Part shown: piece after piece, positions 46,241 to 57,182 of the stretch
Numbering within the stretch: the first letter of the stretch is position 1
Layout of the letters: each line of letters begins with the position of its first letter
From: Zychaea mexicana
Taxonomy: Eukaryota > Mucoromycota > Mucoromycetes > Mucorales > Lichtheimiaceae
Assembly (NCBI RefSeq): GCF_025766255.1
Contig: NW_026516715.1
Coordinates: forward strand, 186,001 to 250,000
Length of the DNA: 64,000 nucleotides
Direction of reading: 5' to 3'
Program-made: the position numbers and the translations under genes
Notes under the pieces: generated by a model
What the model was told of the DNA's origin: nothing
Database searches by the model: none
What the model saw: the letters and a program-made list of their open reading frames with translations, nothing else

Positions 46241-48138
46241 TTATTTCTTTCCCTTTTTGAAATCAGACAACATTTGTTCATACAAAGCGTCGTCGACTAA
46301 AACTTTTGCTGCTGCTTTTGCGACGCATCGTGCTGCCCGTATGGTGTTTACGTGAGCTTTTTCTGTGCGCGCAGCCTTCATAAAATCTACAGAGTGGATC
46401 GGCGCATCGATACCAATGCCAAAACTAGATGATCAAGGTGAGATGAGAAAAAAAGCTACCATCATCAATATAAGCGTTTCTCTTTTGGGTTTGTAGGTCT
46501 ATACGTTACGTACTGGGGATGAGTAGCTGGTAGAATTCTTGTAACGTTGCCGAAATCCGTGCTGCCGGTCAAAATCTTCTCTTCCTCGGATCGAGGCAAG
46601 AATTCAACATTTTCCTTCTCCATGTATTCGCGATAGATATCAGTCAGGGTATCGTTCATAAACACATCTAGTAGAATTCATTTCAATGTTATTTTAAACC
46701 TAGTGCTTATTGTTCTTGCTGCAATAACGCTTTATCTCTGTACGATCTGTATACCTTTCACAGCTCCATTAGGGTCCCACGTTATCTTGAGCTTGCAACC
46801 AGTTGCATTTGCTGCAGACTGGAAGCAGTTTTCTAACTTTTGTTTGAGCTCAACCAATTGTTCGTATTTGAGAGAACGCGCTATAAACTTGCCCGATACG
46901 TAATCTGATATGATTATGGCAATGGAGATAGATAAGTCTTCTTTTCTTTTTTTTTTTTTTAAAAATATACACCCTCAGTGTTCAAAAATAGAGCTACTAC
47001 TACTGTGCAATTTACACTTTACCTGGGATAACATTGGCCTGATATCATTTTTCACCGGATGATACACATGTTAATACTGATTTTTCTGCTTTGGTTATCG
47101 ACTTCAAATAAGTTCCTCACCGACTTGCCGCCTTCCAAAATAATACCGTGAATTCTACGGAAGGGAAGAGAATGCTTGAGTATGTAACCCCACACGCCCC
47201 TTATTCAGAGAGAAACGTAGCAGCAGATGAAACTTACCTGTTGCTAGTCAATGTCTGTTGTCTCAACATGGAAACATTGTTCCATGCTTGCATAAATGCA
47301 TCGAGAGCATTAATGCCATCCCACGGCTTCATACCAGCATGTGTAGCTTTACCAAAGAATTCAACAGTAGCCCCGTCCAGTGCAAGCATGTTGCAATAAT
47401 TTACATCGTAAGGATACGGATGTCTTATAAGTGTTCGCAGTAGCACTATTGTGAGTTCCCTGAACATGACTACTAGTAGTAGTATTGATAAGAAGCTTAC
47501 AACATCAGTGCAAAGTCGACTCTTTTTTGAAATTCGCCGTTCTTGACGAGAACTACTTTTCCTTCAGTCGTCTCTTCCGCCGGCGTTCCAAACAGCACAA
47601 CCTTGCCCTGGATCAATTTACGTTCCAACAAGGCTTTGATAGCCACAGCACTTGCGACACCACTGATAGCAATCAAGTTATGACCACAACCGTGTCCGAC
47701 TCTATAATTACATGTTTTCCCCCACACCCCCCAGTATCCACATACGTTAAAAATGAATGAAATGCTCCTTTCCTTCCATACATTAGGTTCTTAATATGTT
47801 GTATTACCCTGGTAATGCGTCATATTCGCTGCAAAAGCCAAGTCTACGACCCTGAGAGCTATTGGAATATTCAGCCAAGAAAGCTGTATCCAGGCCCGCA
47901 ACCGAACGAGTTACTGTAAACCCCTTCTTCTCCAGGTATCCGGTAAGTAAAGCATGAGCATGGAATTCCTCATTGCTTGTTTCCGGGTCATCGTGAATCT
48001 ATAACGGAATGAATTTGCCACCTTTAATTTCAAAATAAAAAAGAACTCCCACGAACTTACTTTCAAGCTAATGTCGCGTAGCTCGTCATTAATCTCGTCA
48101 ATAGCTTGTGCAACAACATGCTCGATATGTGTGTCCAT
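46241..48138 (-). CDS. Peptidase M20 family amidohydrolase (PM20D2/AbgB-like)
   Basis: Zinc-dependent hydrolase of amide or peptide bonds. The start at 48138 gives MDTHIEHVVAQAIDEINDEL, then IHDDPETSNEEFHAHALLTG. The metal-site motif is GHGCGHN, followed by LFGTPAEETTEGKVV with the catalytic Glu pair. The lid domain contains ALDGATVEFFGKATHAGMKP and DGINALDAFMQAWNNVSML. ILTGSTDFGNVTRILPATHP and APIHSVDF complete the second half, and the C-terminus is MLSDFKKGKK. This is the layout of the PM20D2/p-aminobenzoyl-glutamate hydrolase group, about 400 residues in seven or so exons. The substrate cannot be read from sequence. No signal peptide, so probably cytosolic. Confidence 0.92.
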
Positions 48139-48341
48139 AATAAGTTGCAAGAAGAGACAAAGAAGGGCGCGGGCGGGAGTTATTCTTCATGCACAATAAA
48201 AAGTTAGAGCTTTTGTGTTACACCGAGACTCGGCAGACAATAATGCAATAGCTCGGGTCATCGTGGTGGTCAACAACCAAGCGAAGATTGAGAGTTTCTC
48301 TTTTTTTTATTGGTATTATTATTATTCTCATTGATGTTTTT

Positions 48342-49538
48342 TTATTGATACAGGTCTTGATTCACTGGTGCGCCAAAGAGATGATCCCAGCTTTTGGGCG
48401 GTGTCCATGGTCCTTTTATTTAGGATAGAGAGAACAAAAAGGTCAGCAATTATGAAGCATGAACGATGGATTCTATTTCGCAACAGCCCGCTGCATGAAT
48501 AATAAGGATTCTTACCTTTTGTTGAGCGGATCTCAGTTGCTGTGTTGAAGACGTCAGCCAAATGAAAGCTGTCAGAAACATTATCTACAGAGAATGCATG
48601 TTTAATCGAAATAAATCTGGGGCATGACAGACAAAGAATAATAAGATGGCGTACCTCCTTCCAGAGCAAACATGACAATCATGGTAGTTGGCACTTGTGC
48701 TTCATTTAATGCCTTATAGAGTGATTTGCCAATTCCAGTACCATGGAGCAACTCTTCACTTTCCAATTCAGAAACGCCCTTTACTGGAGAACCAAGAAAT
48801 CGGAATGGAATTCTGTAAGCGTTTATTTATATATGTCCAACGTTAGCGATCGTTTATATAGAACTGAATGGCCATTGGGTGTGCTCTCTCTCTCTCTCAC
48901 ACGTTTTTTCTTACCCAGTGATCTGCAAATCTGTTCGCATACTTGCGTCGGCACTTGTTAAAACAATGACTCGAGAAAACCGGTATTTCTGGATAAATGC
49001 AACTAGGTCACGAATATATTGACGTCGCGTGCCCTATACCAACAACGATACAATCATGAGCTATCCTCCTCGATAATTACAACTGTTTGTGGTCTACAAA
49101 AGAGCTTACCTACTTTGATTGTGGGTGCTCGCTGTTGTACCATGGTCCATTGTTGGTCTTTGGTCTGGAATACTATAGGAAACATAGTGTCAGTCAAAGT
49201 TATATTTGATCAAAGTATTATTACGGACTCTATATACCTTCAACAGCCAGTGAAGCGCCAGGTCTGTCTTCTCGAGCGCCTGCAACAGGCATGACAGCTT
49301 CATTCGCAATAAATCCGACGCGTTCGGGTTGAAGTGTATGAATCAAGAGATCGCACGTCAGTTGCGGAACATTGCCGATGGAAACCGAGGGCTATGTAAC
49401 CAATGCTCTTAAATTTCAGCAAACTGATAATAGATATTTCCAAATATAAAAAGTTGAAAGATTTTAGTATACCAGAATAAGTGTGGAGTTGGCCAATTTC
49501 TCGGAATCGAAAGAAGGAACAGGAACAAATGAATCCAT
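48342..49538 (-). CDS. Proteasome assembly chaperone 2 (PAC2/PSMG2, Pba2 in yeast)
   Basis: Partner of PAC1 in assembling the proteasome alpha ring. The start at 49538 gives MDSFVPVPSFDSEKLANSTL. Next come PSVSIGNVPQLTCDLLIHTL, VGFIANEAVMPVAGARED, AVEVFQTKDQQWTMVQQRA and FIQKYRFSRVIVLTSADASM, then GTGIGKSLYKALNEAQVPTT and MIVMFALEGGDNVSDSFHLA. The final exon reads PPKSWDHLFGAPVNQDLYQ, like the SSW..LFG end of the human protein. Seven or so exons. A longer frame in the last exon exists but loses that conserved end, so the stop at 48342 is chosen. Confidence 0.9.
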
Positions 49539-52236
49539 TGGTATAGTATGTAGTGTGTTAACGCCAGATAACGCGCGGATCTGGAGGCCTTCGTAATCAC
49601 GCCTGACTTTCAAAAATCAATGTTCGCGCTTGGAAGAAAGAACCCATGACAGGCACAGTTTAACATGATGGCTAGTAGGAGTAATATGCTGGTACCGCTG
49701 TTGTTTGCTGCCACCAAAAAGATAAGCAGCATCTCTTTTCTTTTTGGCTCCTCAAATCACCTGTCACCCCTATCAGTTGTAATAATTTTCCTCATTGCCG
49801 GTCCACCTAGCATCGTAAAAATAAATAAACACTTAGTCGTTGGCAAATAGCCATAGATAAAGGCAGATACATGCATGACCTTCTTCTCCCAGTCCTTCCA
49901 AATACTGGAGCCGCAGCACACAACAATGGCTTTGGGACTCCTTGAAACGCCCGTGGAAACTTGGCAAGACATTGCTCGCTATTATCTACCAGACATGCTT
50001 TTTATTTCATATAATTTTATGCATTTGTGGCCTGCCAAGCGGGCGACAGCACTCGTTTAGCGGACTCAAAATAAGCCATCATTAGTCGCAAACGCTTATT
50101 ACTCTTTTAAGTCTAGCAAATGACGTTCTCGTATACTGCCTTCATAGACAATGAGCTTCCACTCCGTTTCTTCATTATTTCCTCATTAGCATGTATATGC
50201 TCCCTATATGCTGTATCCTTATTTTATACAGTTCATTGTTATACAAGCTTTGTGTAAGCCCTACAATAATCACGGCAATAACTTTCCATTAAGTAGATAA
50301 AACCAGGCGATAATTACAGAAAAAGGTAAATGATGCATTTTTTTTTATTAATGCTGGTATCGTCGTTGACATTACTTGTTTTCAAGCGTCTCTTTTTCAG
50401 CGTATGTTTTGTTGCAATGCTAATTCATTAAGGAGGATGGATCGCAAACTCTTGAGCAAGGACGGACGCATTAGCATCGCCCAGCTCAACAAGGTAAAAG
50501 TAACCGTCAAGAACTGTCGGGTATGGACGTGAACACATCCAAAGCGGTTTAACAATTACTATTACTATACATTCCTTGCTCAAGGACTGCAAATCAGAGG
50601 GCGTGAATGCTAAAATGGATGGTATAAATCCAGGCAACACGTAAATTTGAAAGAACTTTCTTACATAATCTTCACAACACAAAGCCGGGTGGGGGGGGGA
50701 GGTAAGGGGTGAGTGATCGGATTTTCGTTAGGGGCCATTGAAGGGTTATGCTGATGATGAAATTGTTGTCGTTGCAGCCAAGTAAGTAGGCGATCTCCAA
50801 AACAGTTGGATTAATCCACTCTCGATTTGGCTCCTCTCGATCCAATATTACTGCTTCTCCTCAGTCTGTGATGACTTGCAGACTCGAACAACAACAATAA
50901 AACAGGCACGTTTTATATGATTCGTAGATAGCATTCAATAAGGTATAGCAGCACAAATAACCCTGCGTCCACTCTTTGAGTAGAAACCCCAAAATTATAA
51001 CTCAATCCCCTCTTTTTTGCCCCTAGAAAAGCTGCTAAATGATTATTAGCGCTTGCCTGCATAACATCATAATGCTGCTGCTGCACACACACACACACGA
51101 TGCCAAAACTGGCCAGGATCTCCGCCACAGCGGTAAAAAAAGAAAGTGTACAACACCCTGCAGTTGTGCACCTTAGCTTTGGGGGGTCTCGTGGAGGGCC
51201 TGTTATGACAGAACAGGGTACAATTGTGTGGCTCACCTTTTGTCATGCTGCATTCCACTACTACATATATATTTTCATGTGCCGCAGCTTTCCATGCCTT
51301 ATTTCCCAAATCTCGTTTTTCATGCACGATGACGCTAAGCAAATTCTGGACTGTGGGGTCTTGCTGTATTTCGCAGTAATGAAGCTCTTGTATATACTAC
51401 TACTATATCATCATCATCATCAACATCGTGTACATCACATTATAGGTTCTATCATATCTACCCTGCGTTTTCTTTCAAAATGTTCCATAACCAACCCCCC
51501 ACCCAAATTGGTTCTGTGACGTAATTGTCTCCAACTATTACCACCACACTTTACCATTCTGTTGCAACATAGGGGGTTGAATAGTAAAAAGACTGACAAA
51601 AGTAGCGTATATGTAATATCGGTTATATTTTTAATCAACTGTATAGACATTAGTGACGGACCGGCGTGTAGATTCTCAGTCCAAGTTAGCGTCCACATAT
51701 TAACAAAAGTGAGGTTGTTTTGAAAGATGCTTTTATTATTTATTGTAAGTTGGATGGTATTAAAGAAAAAGAAAATGTAATGTAGTAGATTGATCATATG
51801 TTCAGAAAAAGAAAAAGAAGGTGGTGGTGGTGGCTCTTCTTGGCATAAAGGGGGATGCTTGTAAACAAAAGGAAATCAAATAACTGGGAAAGAAAAGACA
51901 AGTACAATAGATGGTGTAGTAATAGTATATGCGCGTGCATGCATGCATTCGTGTATAGTGTGTGTGTGTGTGTTTGTGTCAATGTGGTATAAAGATGATG
52001 TGAGTGTGCGTAAATGTATATATGTATAATGTGTCTGTGTGCAAAAGTTTAAATGGGTTGTAGTTCGATGGTGGAAGATGATGATATGGAAGGGGTGGGG
52101 GGGGGAGAGGAGCAGGTAGCAGGAAAAGCAGAAAAAAGTATAGTAGAGATCTAAACGGCGCTGTATGTACGGTGATGGTAAGAGTTTGTGACAAGAGGAT
52201 GGCAATGGATATGATGCACGTGGCTTCTTGTTCGTT
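49539..52236. other. Intergenic region with possible remnants
   Basis: Mostly without signal. 49917-50060 on the plus strand reads LETPVETWQDIARYYLPDML and HLWPAKRATALV, which looks like a short remnant of an unknown protein. 50437-50670 can be read on either strand (plus: MDRKLLSKDGRISIAQLNK with a donor after it; minus: GYFYLVELGDANASVLAQEF) but neither makes a full gene. Dinucleotide repeats occur near 51082-51098 (CA) and 51958-51974 (GT). Confidence 0.4.
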
Positions 52237-54013
52237 CTAATGCATGTTGTCAGCCATGTCAGCGAGCAGCTGTTCTCGTTCCCGGCCGAGACTGTTCTAT
52301 AAGGCCCAAAGATATCCGGGTTAGTAAGCGAATAAAAAAAAGGGGGAGGGGAAAGGTCTCTCTTTCTATAGGTATAACTTACGAGTTGAACTTGAGCGTC
52401 TTGAACCTTCAACGATGCCAGTACCATATCCTAGCAACAACAATGAATTTTCCAAATAAGTATATCGCAGTTCGTTTCCAAGGTGACGAAAGGTGAGGGG
52501 AGAGGTTGAAGCACTAACTCTATATCCTTTCTAAGCAGAAATGTAGAAAAAGGAGATGACAGTGAGGTATAGTTACTTACAGAAGGTAGGTTGCCATAGC
52601 TATCGACCATTCCGCTCTTTTCGGCCAAGATTGCCTCTAAAGAAGCCATGTCATGTTCCAATGTCTTGATAGACTCTAGCCTGAGCTCATGCTGATCAAT
52701 TTCCAAGCTGTCGAACTCGTTCTGGAATGATCTGTAAGTTAGTATACCTTTTTCTTCTTCTTCTCATAAACCCAACCCCCTTGCATATATATATATATAT
52801 ACATTACCTGCATTCTTGCATACGCATTCTTTGATTCTTTGTTTTGCTGCTGCATTGCGAGTGCTTGGTCATTCTCATGACTGTTACTCTGACGACGTTG
52901 CTTCACACTGGAGAGAATGCTAAGTAGAAAGATCGACGATCCCCCACGTTTTTGAAAAGGGAGGTAGAAATGTGTCAGCAAAAGATTCAAAGGAGGTGGG
53001 GAGGGGGGGAGTTTCTTTTTGTTTACAACAAAAAAAAAGAAACTTTTTTTTGATTTGGATATACATCCGCGGCCATATCTAAAGTCTAAAAAGCTTAACT
53101 CACCCTTTCATCTTGTCTAATTCACCTTCCGCGTTTCGGATCCGACTCTGCAGAACATACTCAGTTTCTTCAATCTCCTTTTCTTCTAAGCGAGTATCCA
53201 TCGTCTCCATCGTCAGCTGAGCGAGTGCTGTGTGATAGCTAAGTGGGGAGGGGGTTTTTTTAACGTTTTCATGCAAATTGCATTTAGTACATGACAGCAC
53301 CCGTTATAAGATCCAAAAGGGGGGGAAGCAGGAGGAAGTGAGGAAATGTTACCTGCTCAACGAAGTATCATCCAGCCCTAGGCGGACTGCAAGAAGTCCC
53401 AATGCATCCAGAGCACGTGTTCCTTGCGTCGACATGGACGATCGGCTTACCTCGAGTGCATCGAGTTTCTCTTGCCACAGAGCGGCTTGAAGATACAAGA
53501 GGAAAAGGGTTATCCCCTTAGGGGTTAATATATATATATATTATATAGACTTCCCTTGACGTCATATGCAATCAATCGAATAGATACCTTGTCGTGCGTT
53601 GTCGTCACTTAATTGTCGCTGCGTGTTTAATACCATTTCCATGATATTGCTGGCTTCCTCGGTTTTTTTATGCAGTTGTTGCAGGTTGTGTAGCGTATAT
53701 TCGTCTTTTTCAAACGACGGCATGCTGACTGGATATAGGTCGTGAAGCCATGCGTCGATCTGTGGGGAGGAGGGGGGTTTTTTTTATTAGCCATTTACTT
53801 AGCAAGAGCAACTGAATGGGTCCAGTATTTAAGCTCATGGGCTTGTCAAAGAGATAATGGAATTGTTACCTGATCCCATTCATTCTTATAGTCGCACGAG
53901 GGTACAAGAGAAGACTGACTTATCAGGTCTGAAGAAGCAAAGGTGTGTGCTGGAATGGCCATGCTTGAGTTGTTGGTCGAAGTAGTCGTAGTAGTAGTAA
54001 AGGTGTCTTTCAT
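52237..54013 (-). CDS. Augmin subunit HAUS1-like coiled-coil protein
   Basis: Likely subunit 1 of augmin (HAUS), which recruits gamma-tubulin to spindle microtubules. The start at 54013 is followed by a Thr/Ser-rich N-terminus, then INAWL-type sequence (IDAWLHDLYPVSMPSFEKDE), YTLHNLQQLHKKTEEASNIM, LGLDDTSLSSYHTALAQLTM, long coiled coil (TRLEEKEIEETEYVLQSRI; ESIKTLEHDMASLEAILAEK), GMVDSYGNLPSDMVLASLKV and LGREREQLLADMADNMH. The W-L start, the D-T-S-L motif and the S-Y-x-x-L-P near the C-terminus match HAUS1 layout, at about 290 residues in eight or so exons. The subunit-level call is good but not certain, because coiled coils are hard to place. Confidence 0.78.
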
Positions 54014-54299
54014 TGCGTTTTCTTTGAAAAGTGGAGTTGTTTAAATACTTTCGGAAACAAAGCCGTGCATAGGAAATCGGCGCGCGCGCTCACTCTAGGC
54101 GATTATAGAGGGCAAGAAGGAGGAGTTTTTTTTTATGTTCCCTTCTCAGCCTCCAATATAGAGCCGCCGCTGCTTTCACTCTGCTGCTTGCGACGTCATA
54201 GACTGCCATTTGATTCTCAGCTTGTTTATTGCCCAACTCGCGCGCTTTTACTTCTCAGTCCACAATAAAGAACCTCCCCCACTCTATTACACACACAGC
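54014..54299. promoter_or_regulatory. Shared 286-bp region between divergent HAUS1-like and NUO9.5 genes
   Basis: The two start codons face away from each other across 286 bp, so both core promoters must lie here or within first exons. It contains a short CG/GC run near 54080-54090. Confidence 0.5.
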
Positions 54300-54716
54300 A
54301 TGGCTGGCGCATTGCGTAAATTTGCTATCGAACGTCCCGTCATTTTCTGGTCCTTTGTCATTGGCAGCATTGGTGAGTTATTTTTTATTTTAATTATAGC
54401 AACACACAAATCTATAGAATTGGTTCAATTGCTAATGTGTATTAATGGTTTTGACGTGGATTAGGACCTGTCATGGTCTGGACTGTGCCACCGATTCGTC
54501 GCAAGTACTTTGGCTTCCAGGGTTATCCTGAGCTCCCAGTGACCTATCCCAGTACGTAATATAGAAGCAGAGAAGGAGGGGGGCGGTGTACATATAAAAA
54601 AGGAAAAATAGGAGGAAGAGAGTGCAAGTGAAAAGTGTTCGAGCTCTGACTCATAGGATTTCTTACACACAGTCCCTAACCGCGCACGCAACCCACCTGC
54701 CGGCTACGAGGATTAA
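54300..54716 (+). CDS. NADH:ubiquinone oxidoreductase 9.5-kDa subunit (complex I)
   Basis: Small membrane subunit of mitochondrial complex I, like Neurospora NUO-9.5 (B9/NDUFA3 group). Three exons, 54300-54372, 54465-54551 and 54673-54716, give 67 residues: MAGALRKFAIERPVIFWSFV, IGSIGPVMVWTVPPIRRKYF, GFQGYPELPVTYPIPNRARN, PPAGYED. One transmembrane helix spans about residues 14-33. The GPVM..VPP.RR motif and the P-P-x-G-Y-[DE]-D end are diagnostic. All splice sites are GT-AG and phases agree. Confidence 0.95.
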
Positions 54717-56396
54717 GGACGAACAAGAAAGAGAAAAGAACGTGTCCTATCTACTTGATAGATGAACCGACGTGACCGCCCAACACAAAATCAACCAAAC
54801 CATAATCATTTCCCGAGCAACAGCAAAGAACTAAACTGCAAGGCAGGCAACTATCTCAAACGAAAGAAATAAAATAACAATGATCATCTTCCTGCGGTGT
54901 TTTTTTTTTACACTTTTTGATATGCAGTATAACATTAACCCAGAGTGGCGTGAGCCTTTTGGAAGGCTGGAGGGGATGAAAAAGTGACACCATGTGTGTG
55001 TTCCTCGGATCAAGCAACAAGATTATTTTTTGCAATGGAAGCACATCCAAATATGGGCAATGACTACAAAAATAAATGCATCCTCTCTCTTTACCCACAA
55101 GACAACGTGTGTCACGCAAGAATGAATCGGTGTAAACCTGTTAAACTGGCGAGCTGGTTACCAAGGTTATATACTCATTTTGGACCCGTTCATATTCTTG
55201 AAGCGTGTCTGGTGTTGAATCAATTCGACAATGTCAGCAATAAAATAAAATTTGGCAGCAGCTAATACATAGTCAGCTCTCTATAATTGCTGCTAGTAGA
55301 AAGTCGCTTTCAAAAGAGGGGACTAGACACCCCAAGGAGGAGAACCTTGGCGAGTAATAAAGAGTTGTTTATACGCTGAACAAGTTGGTTATAAAAAAGG
55401 AAATGCACCCTCACGTTGCTACTATCTAGTAGGTGGTAGCAATGGCAGTTGCAAGAAGTGGCTATCATGGAGATAAAAAGGTGATGGAATTCACATGGGA
55501 CACAAGGAAAGTGAGAGAGAGAGAGAGAGAGCGATCTACTCTCCGGTTAGTTTATTAGCAGCATAATGAATAATGAATGATGAGATTACATCTTATAAAA
55601 TGAAATTAATAAGAGACATAGCACCAGCGTGTCTATGGGGGGGGAGTGGTAAGTTTTGCCTCGACCACAGGTCGGCGGAATTGGCTCGATACGGAAAGAG
55701 AAACTGCTGCTGCCTTTCGGTAGTTGTCATGGCGAAATGAAAAACAATGGGTTGCCGTGGTTGCTGGTTGGTAGGTTGGTAGGTGGGGGGTGGGGGAAGG
55801 TGGAGAGAGTGGGCTTGCCAATTGATCGAGAATTTCCTCCCCCTCCCCTCCCACCCCCCATGATCATTGGGAAGACCCAATGGACCAGACCCTACTTTGT
55901 GCGACACCAAAAATCGGACGACATCGTCTCTCCCAATGAAGGCTCATATCGGGGAAATGAAAAAAGCACCTATTAATCTCTGCTCTCCCCCCACCTCTCC
56001 CCCCCCCGAAATTCCCTGCCAATTAAGCCACTGGAGTTGACATGTTGGCTCGAGCGAGACACGCTTCCTAAGAGCGCACGCAGAAGAAGGTCCTCCACCT
56101 TTTTTTTTCTCACATCGCTCCACTTTGGCCTTTGCCCTTGCCTTGTCTGTCTGTCTGTCTCTGTTCTGTCGCTAGTTCATTTGGGTATATAAAAAGCCCA
56201 ATTGTTCCCGTCCCTTTTCCCTTCCTCTCTCTCTCTCGCTCTCTCTCTCTCCACTTTGATCCTTTTACTGCTGCCTTCTGCCCTTTCCTTCTTTCTTCTT
56301 CTTCTCTCACGTTCATATACTCAACTCGCACCTACTGCATCCCAAAACTACAACTAGCATTCACATCAACAAACAACAAACATCAACAACAACAAA
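54717..56396. other. Intergenic region upstream of the homeobox gene
   Basis: No gene is supported. It contains GA repeats (about 55508-55530), G/C homopolymer runs near 55637 and 55990-56010, and CT-rich leader sequence (56220-56310) leading to the homeobox start. Confidence 0.55.
56186..56195 (+). promoter_or_regulatory. TATA box of the homeobox gene
   Basis: TATATAAAAA about 200 nt upstream of the ATG, followed by a pyrimidine-rich leader. Confidence 0.5.
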
Positions 56397-57182
56397 ATGT
56401 CTGCATTCTCAGTGTCTAGTCTGCTCAACAATGAACGATCGCGCTGCAATCGCCCTGCCGTGCTTGATATCTCCAATCTCCTGTGCGAACAAGACGTGTG
56501 CCCCTCTCTCTCATCACCCGAGAGCGCACCCTCGAGCGGATCATCCTCACCATTGACCAGCTACCCATTGCCACCTATTTGGGCGCTGAAATCAGACGAA
56601 CGCATGGTCATGAGCTGGACAAACGACTCTTCGTCCTCACTGTCGAGCATTGGCAGCAGTGCACACGACTCCATCATCTCCTCTACCTCTACCTCTACAT
56701 CCTTTAGCTCCATCTCTTCTTCTTCATCATCATCATCAACTCCTCCTTCCACACCAGCAAATAGCAGCAGCAGCAGCATGAGCATGAGCAATAGCCATCC
56801 AAGAAAACTGCCATTAAAGAAGCAACATCGCCACTATCATCCCCACGATACCAGCAGCGTCATTAGCAGCAATCACAGCGTCAGCAGCAGCTGTAGCGAT
56901 GACGAGCAGGCCTCCACCACATCCTCTACCTCCTCCTCATCACCACCTGCACTCAAAGCCAAACGACGACGAGCCAATGCCAAGCAGCTGGAGGTGCTGA
57001 ACCGCGTCTTTGATCGAACGGTGTTTCCGTCCACACAACTCCGTGCTGAGCTGGGTCGACAACTGGGTATGAGTCCTCGGACCGTCCAGATTTGGTTCCA
57101 GAACCGACGTCAGGCCATTCGAACACGCGAGCGACAACGGCTGTTGCGTATCGTCCGAGATGAATCTTCATCTACGGACTAG
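56397..57182 (+). CDS. Homeodomain transcription factor
   Basis: 261 residues, single exon. The N-terminal 190 residues are Ser/Thr/Pro-rich low complexity with a conserved-looking start (MSAFSVSSLLNNERSR). The homeodomain lies at about residues 188-247: KAKRRRANAKQLEVLNRVF, helix 2 around STQLRAELGRQLG and recognition helix PRTVQIWFQNRRQAIR with the invariant W, F, N and R. It is a typical 60-residue (non-TALE) homeodomain. Fungal relatives include Yox1/Phx1/Hoy1-type regulators, but orthology is not resolved. Nuclear; binds DNA. Confidence 0.93.
   Translation: MSAFSVSSLLNNERSRCNRPAVLDISNLLCEQDVCPSLSSPESAPSSGSSSPLTSYPLPPIWALKSDERMVMSWTNDSSSSLSSIGSSAHDSIISSTSTSTSFSSISSSSSSSSTPPSTPANSSSSSMSMSNSHPRKLPLKKQHRHYHPHDTSSVISSNHSVSSSCSDDEQASTTSSTSSSSPPALKAKRRRANAKQLEVLNRVFDRTVFPSTQLRAELGRQLGMSPRTVQIWFQNRRQAIRTRERQRLLRIVRDESSSTD

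Noticed and set aside
51876..52427. 183-residue minus-strand frame
   Set aside because: It reads through GT/CA microsatellite and poly-pyrimidine DNA downstream of the HAUS1-like gene, giving repetitive Thr/His/Pro composition; not a gene.
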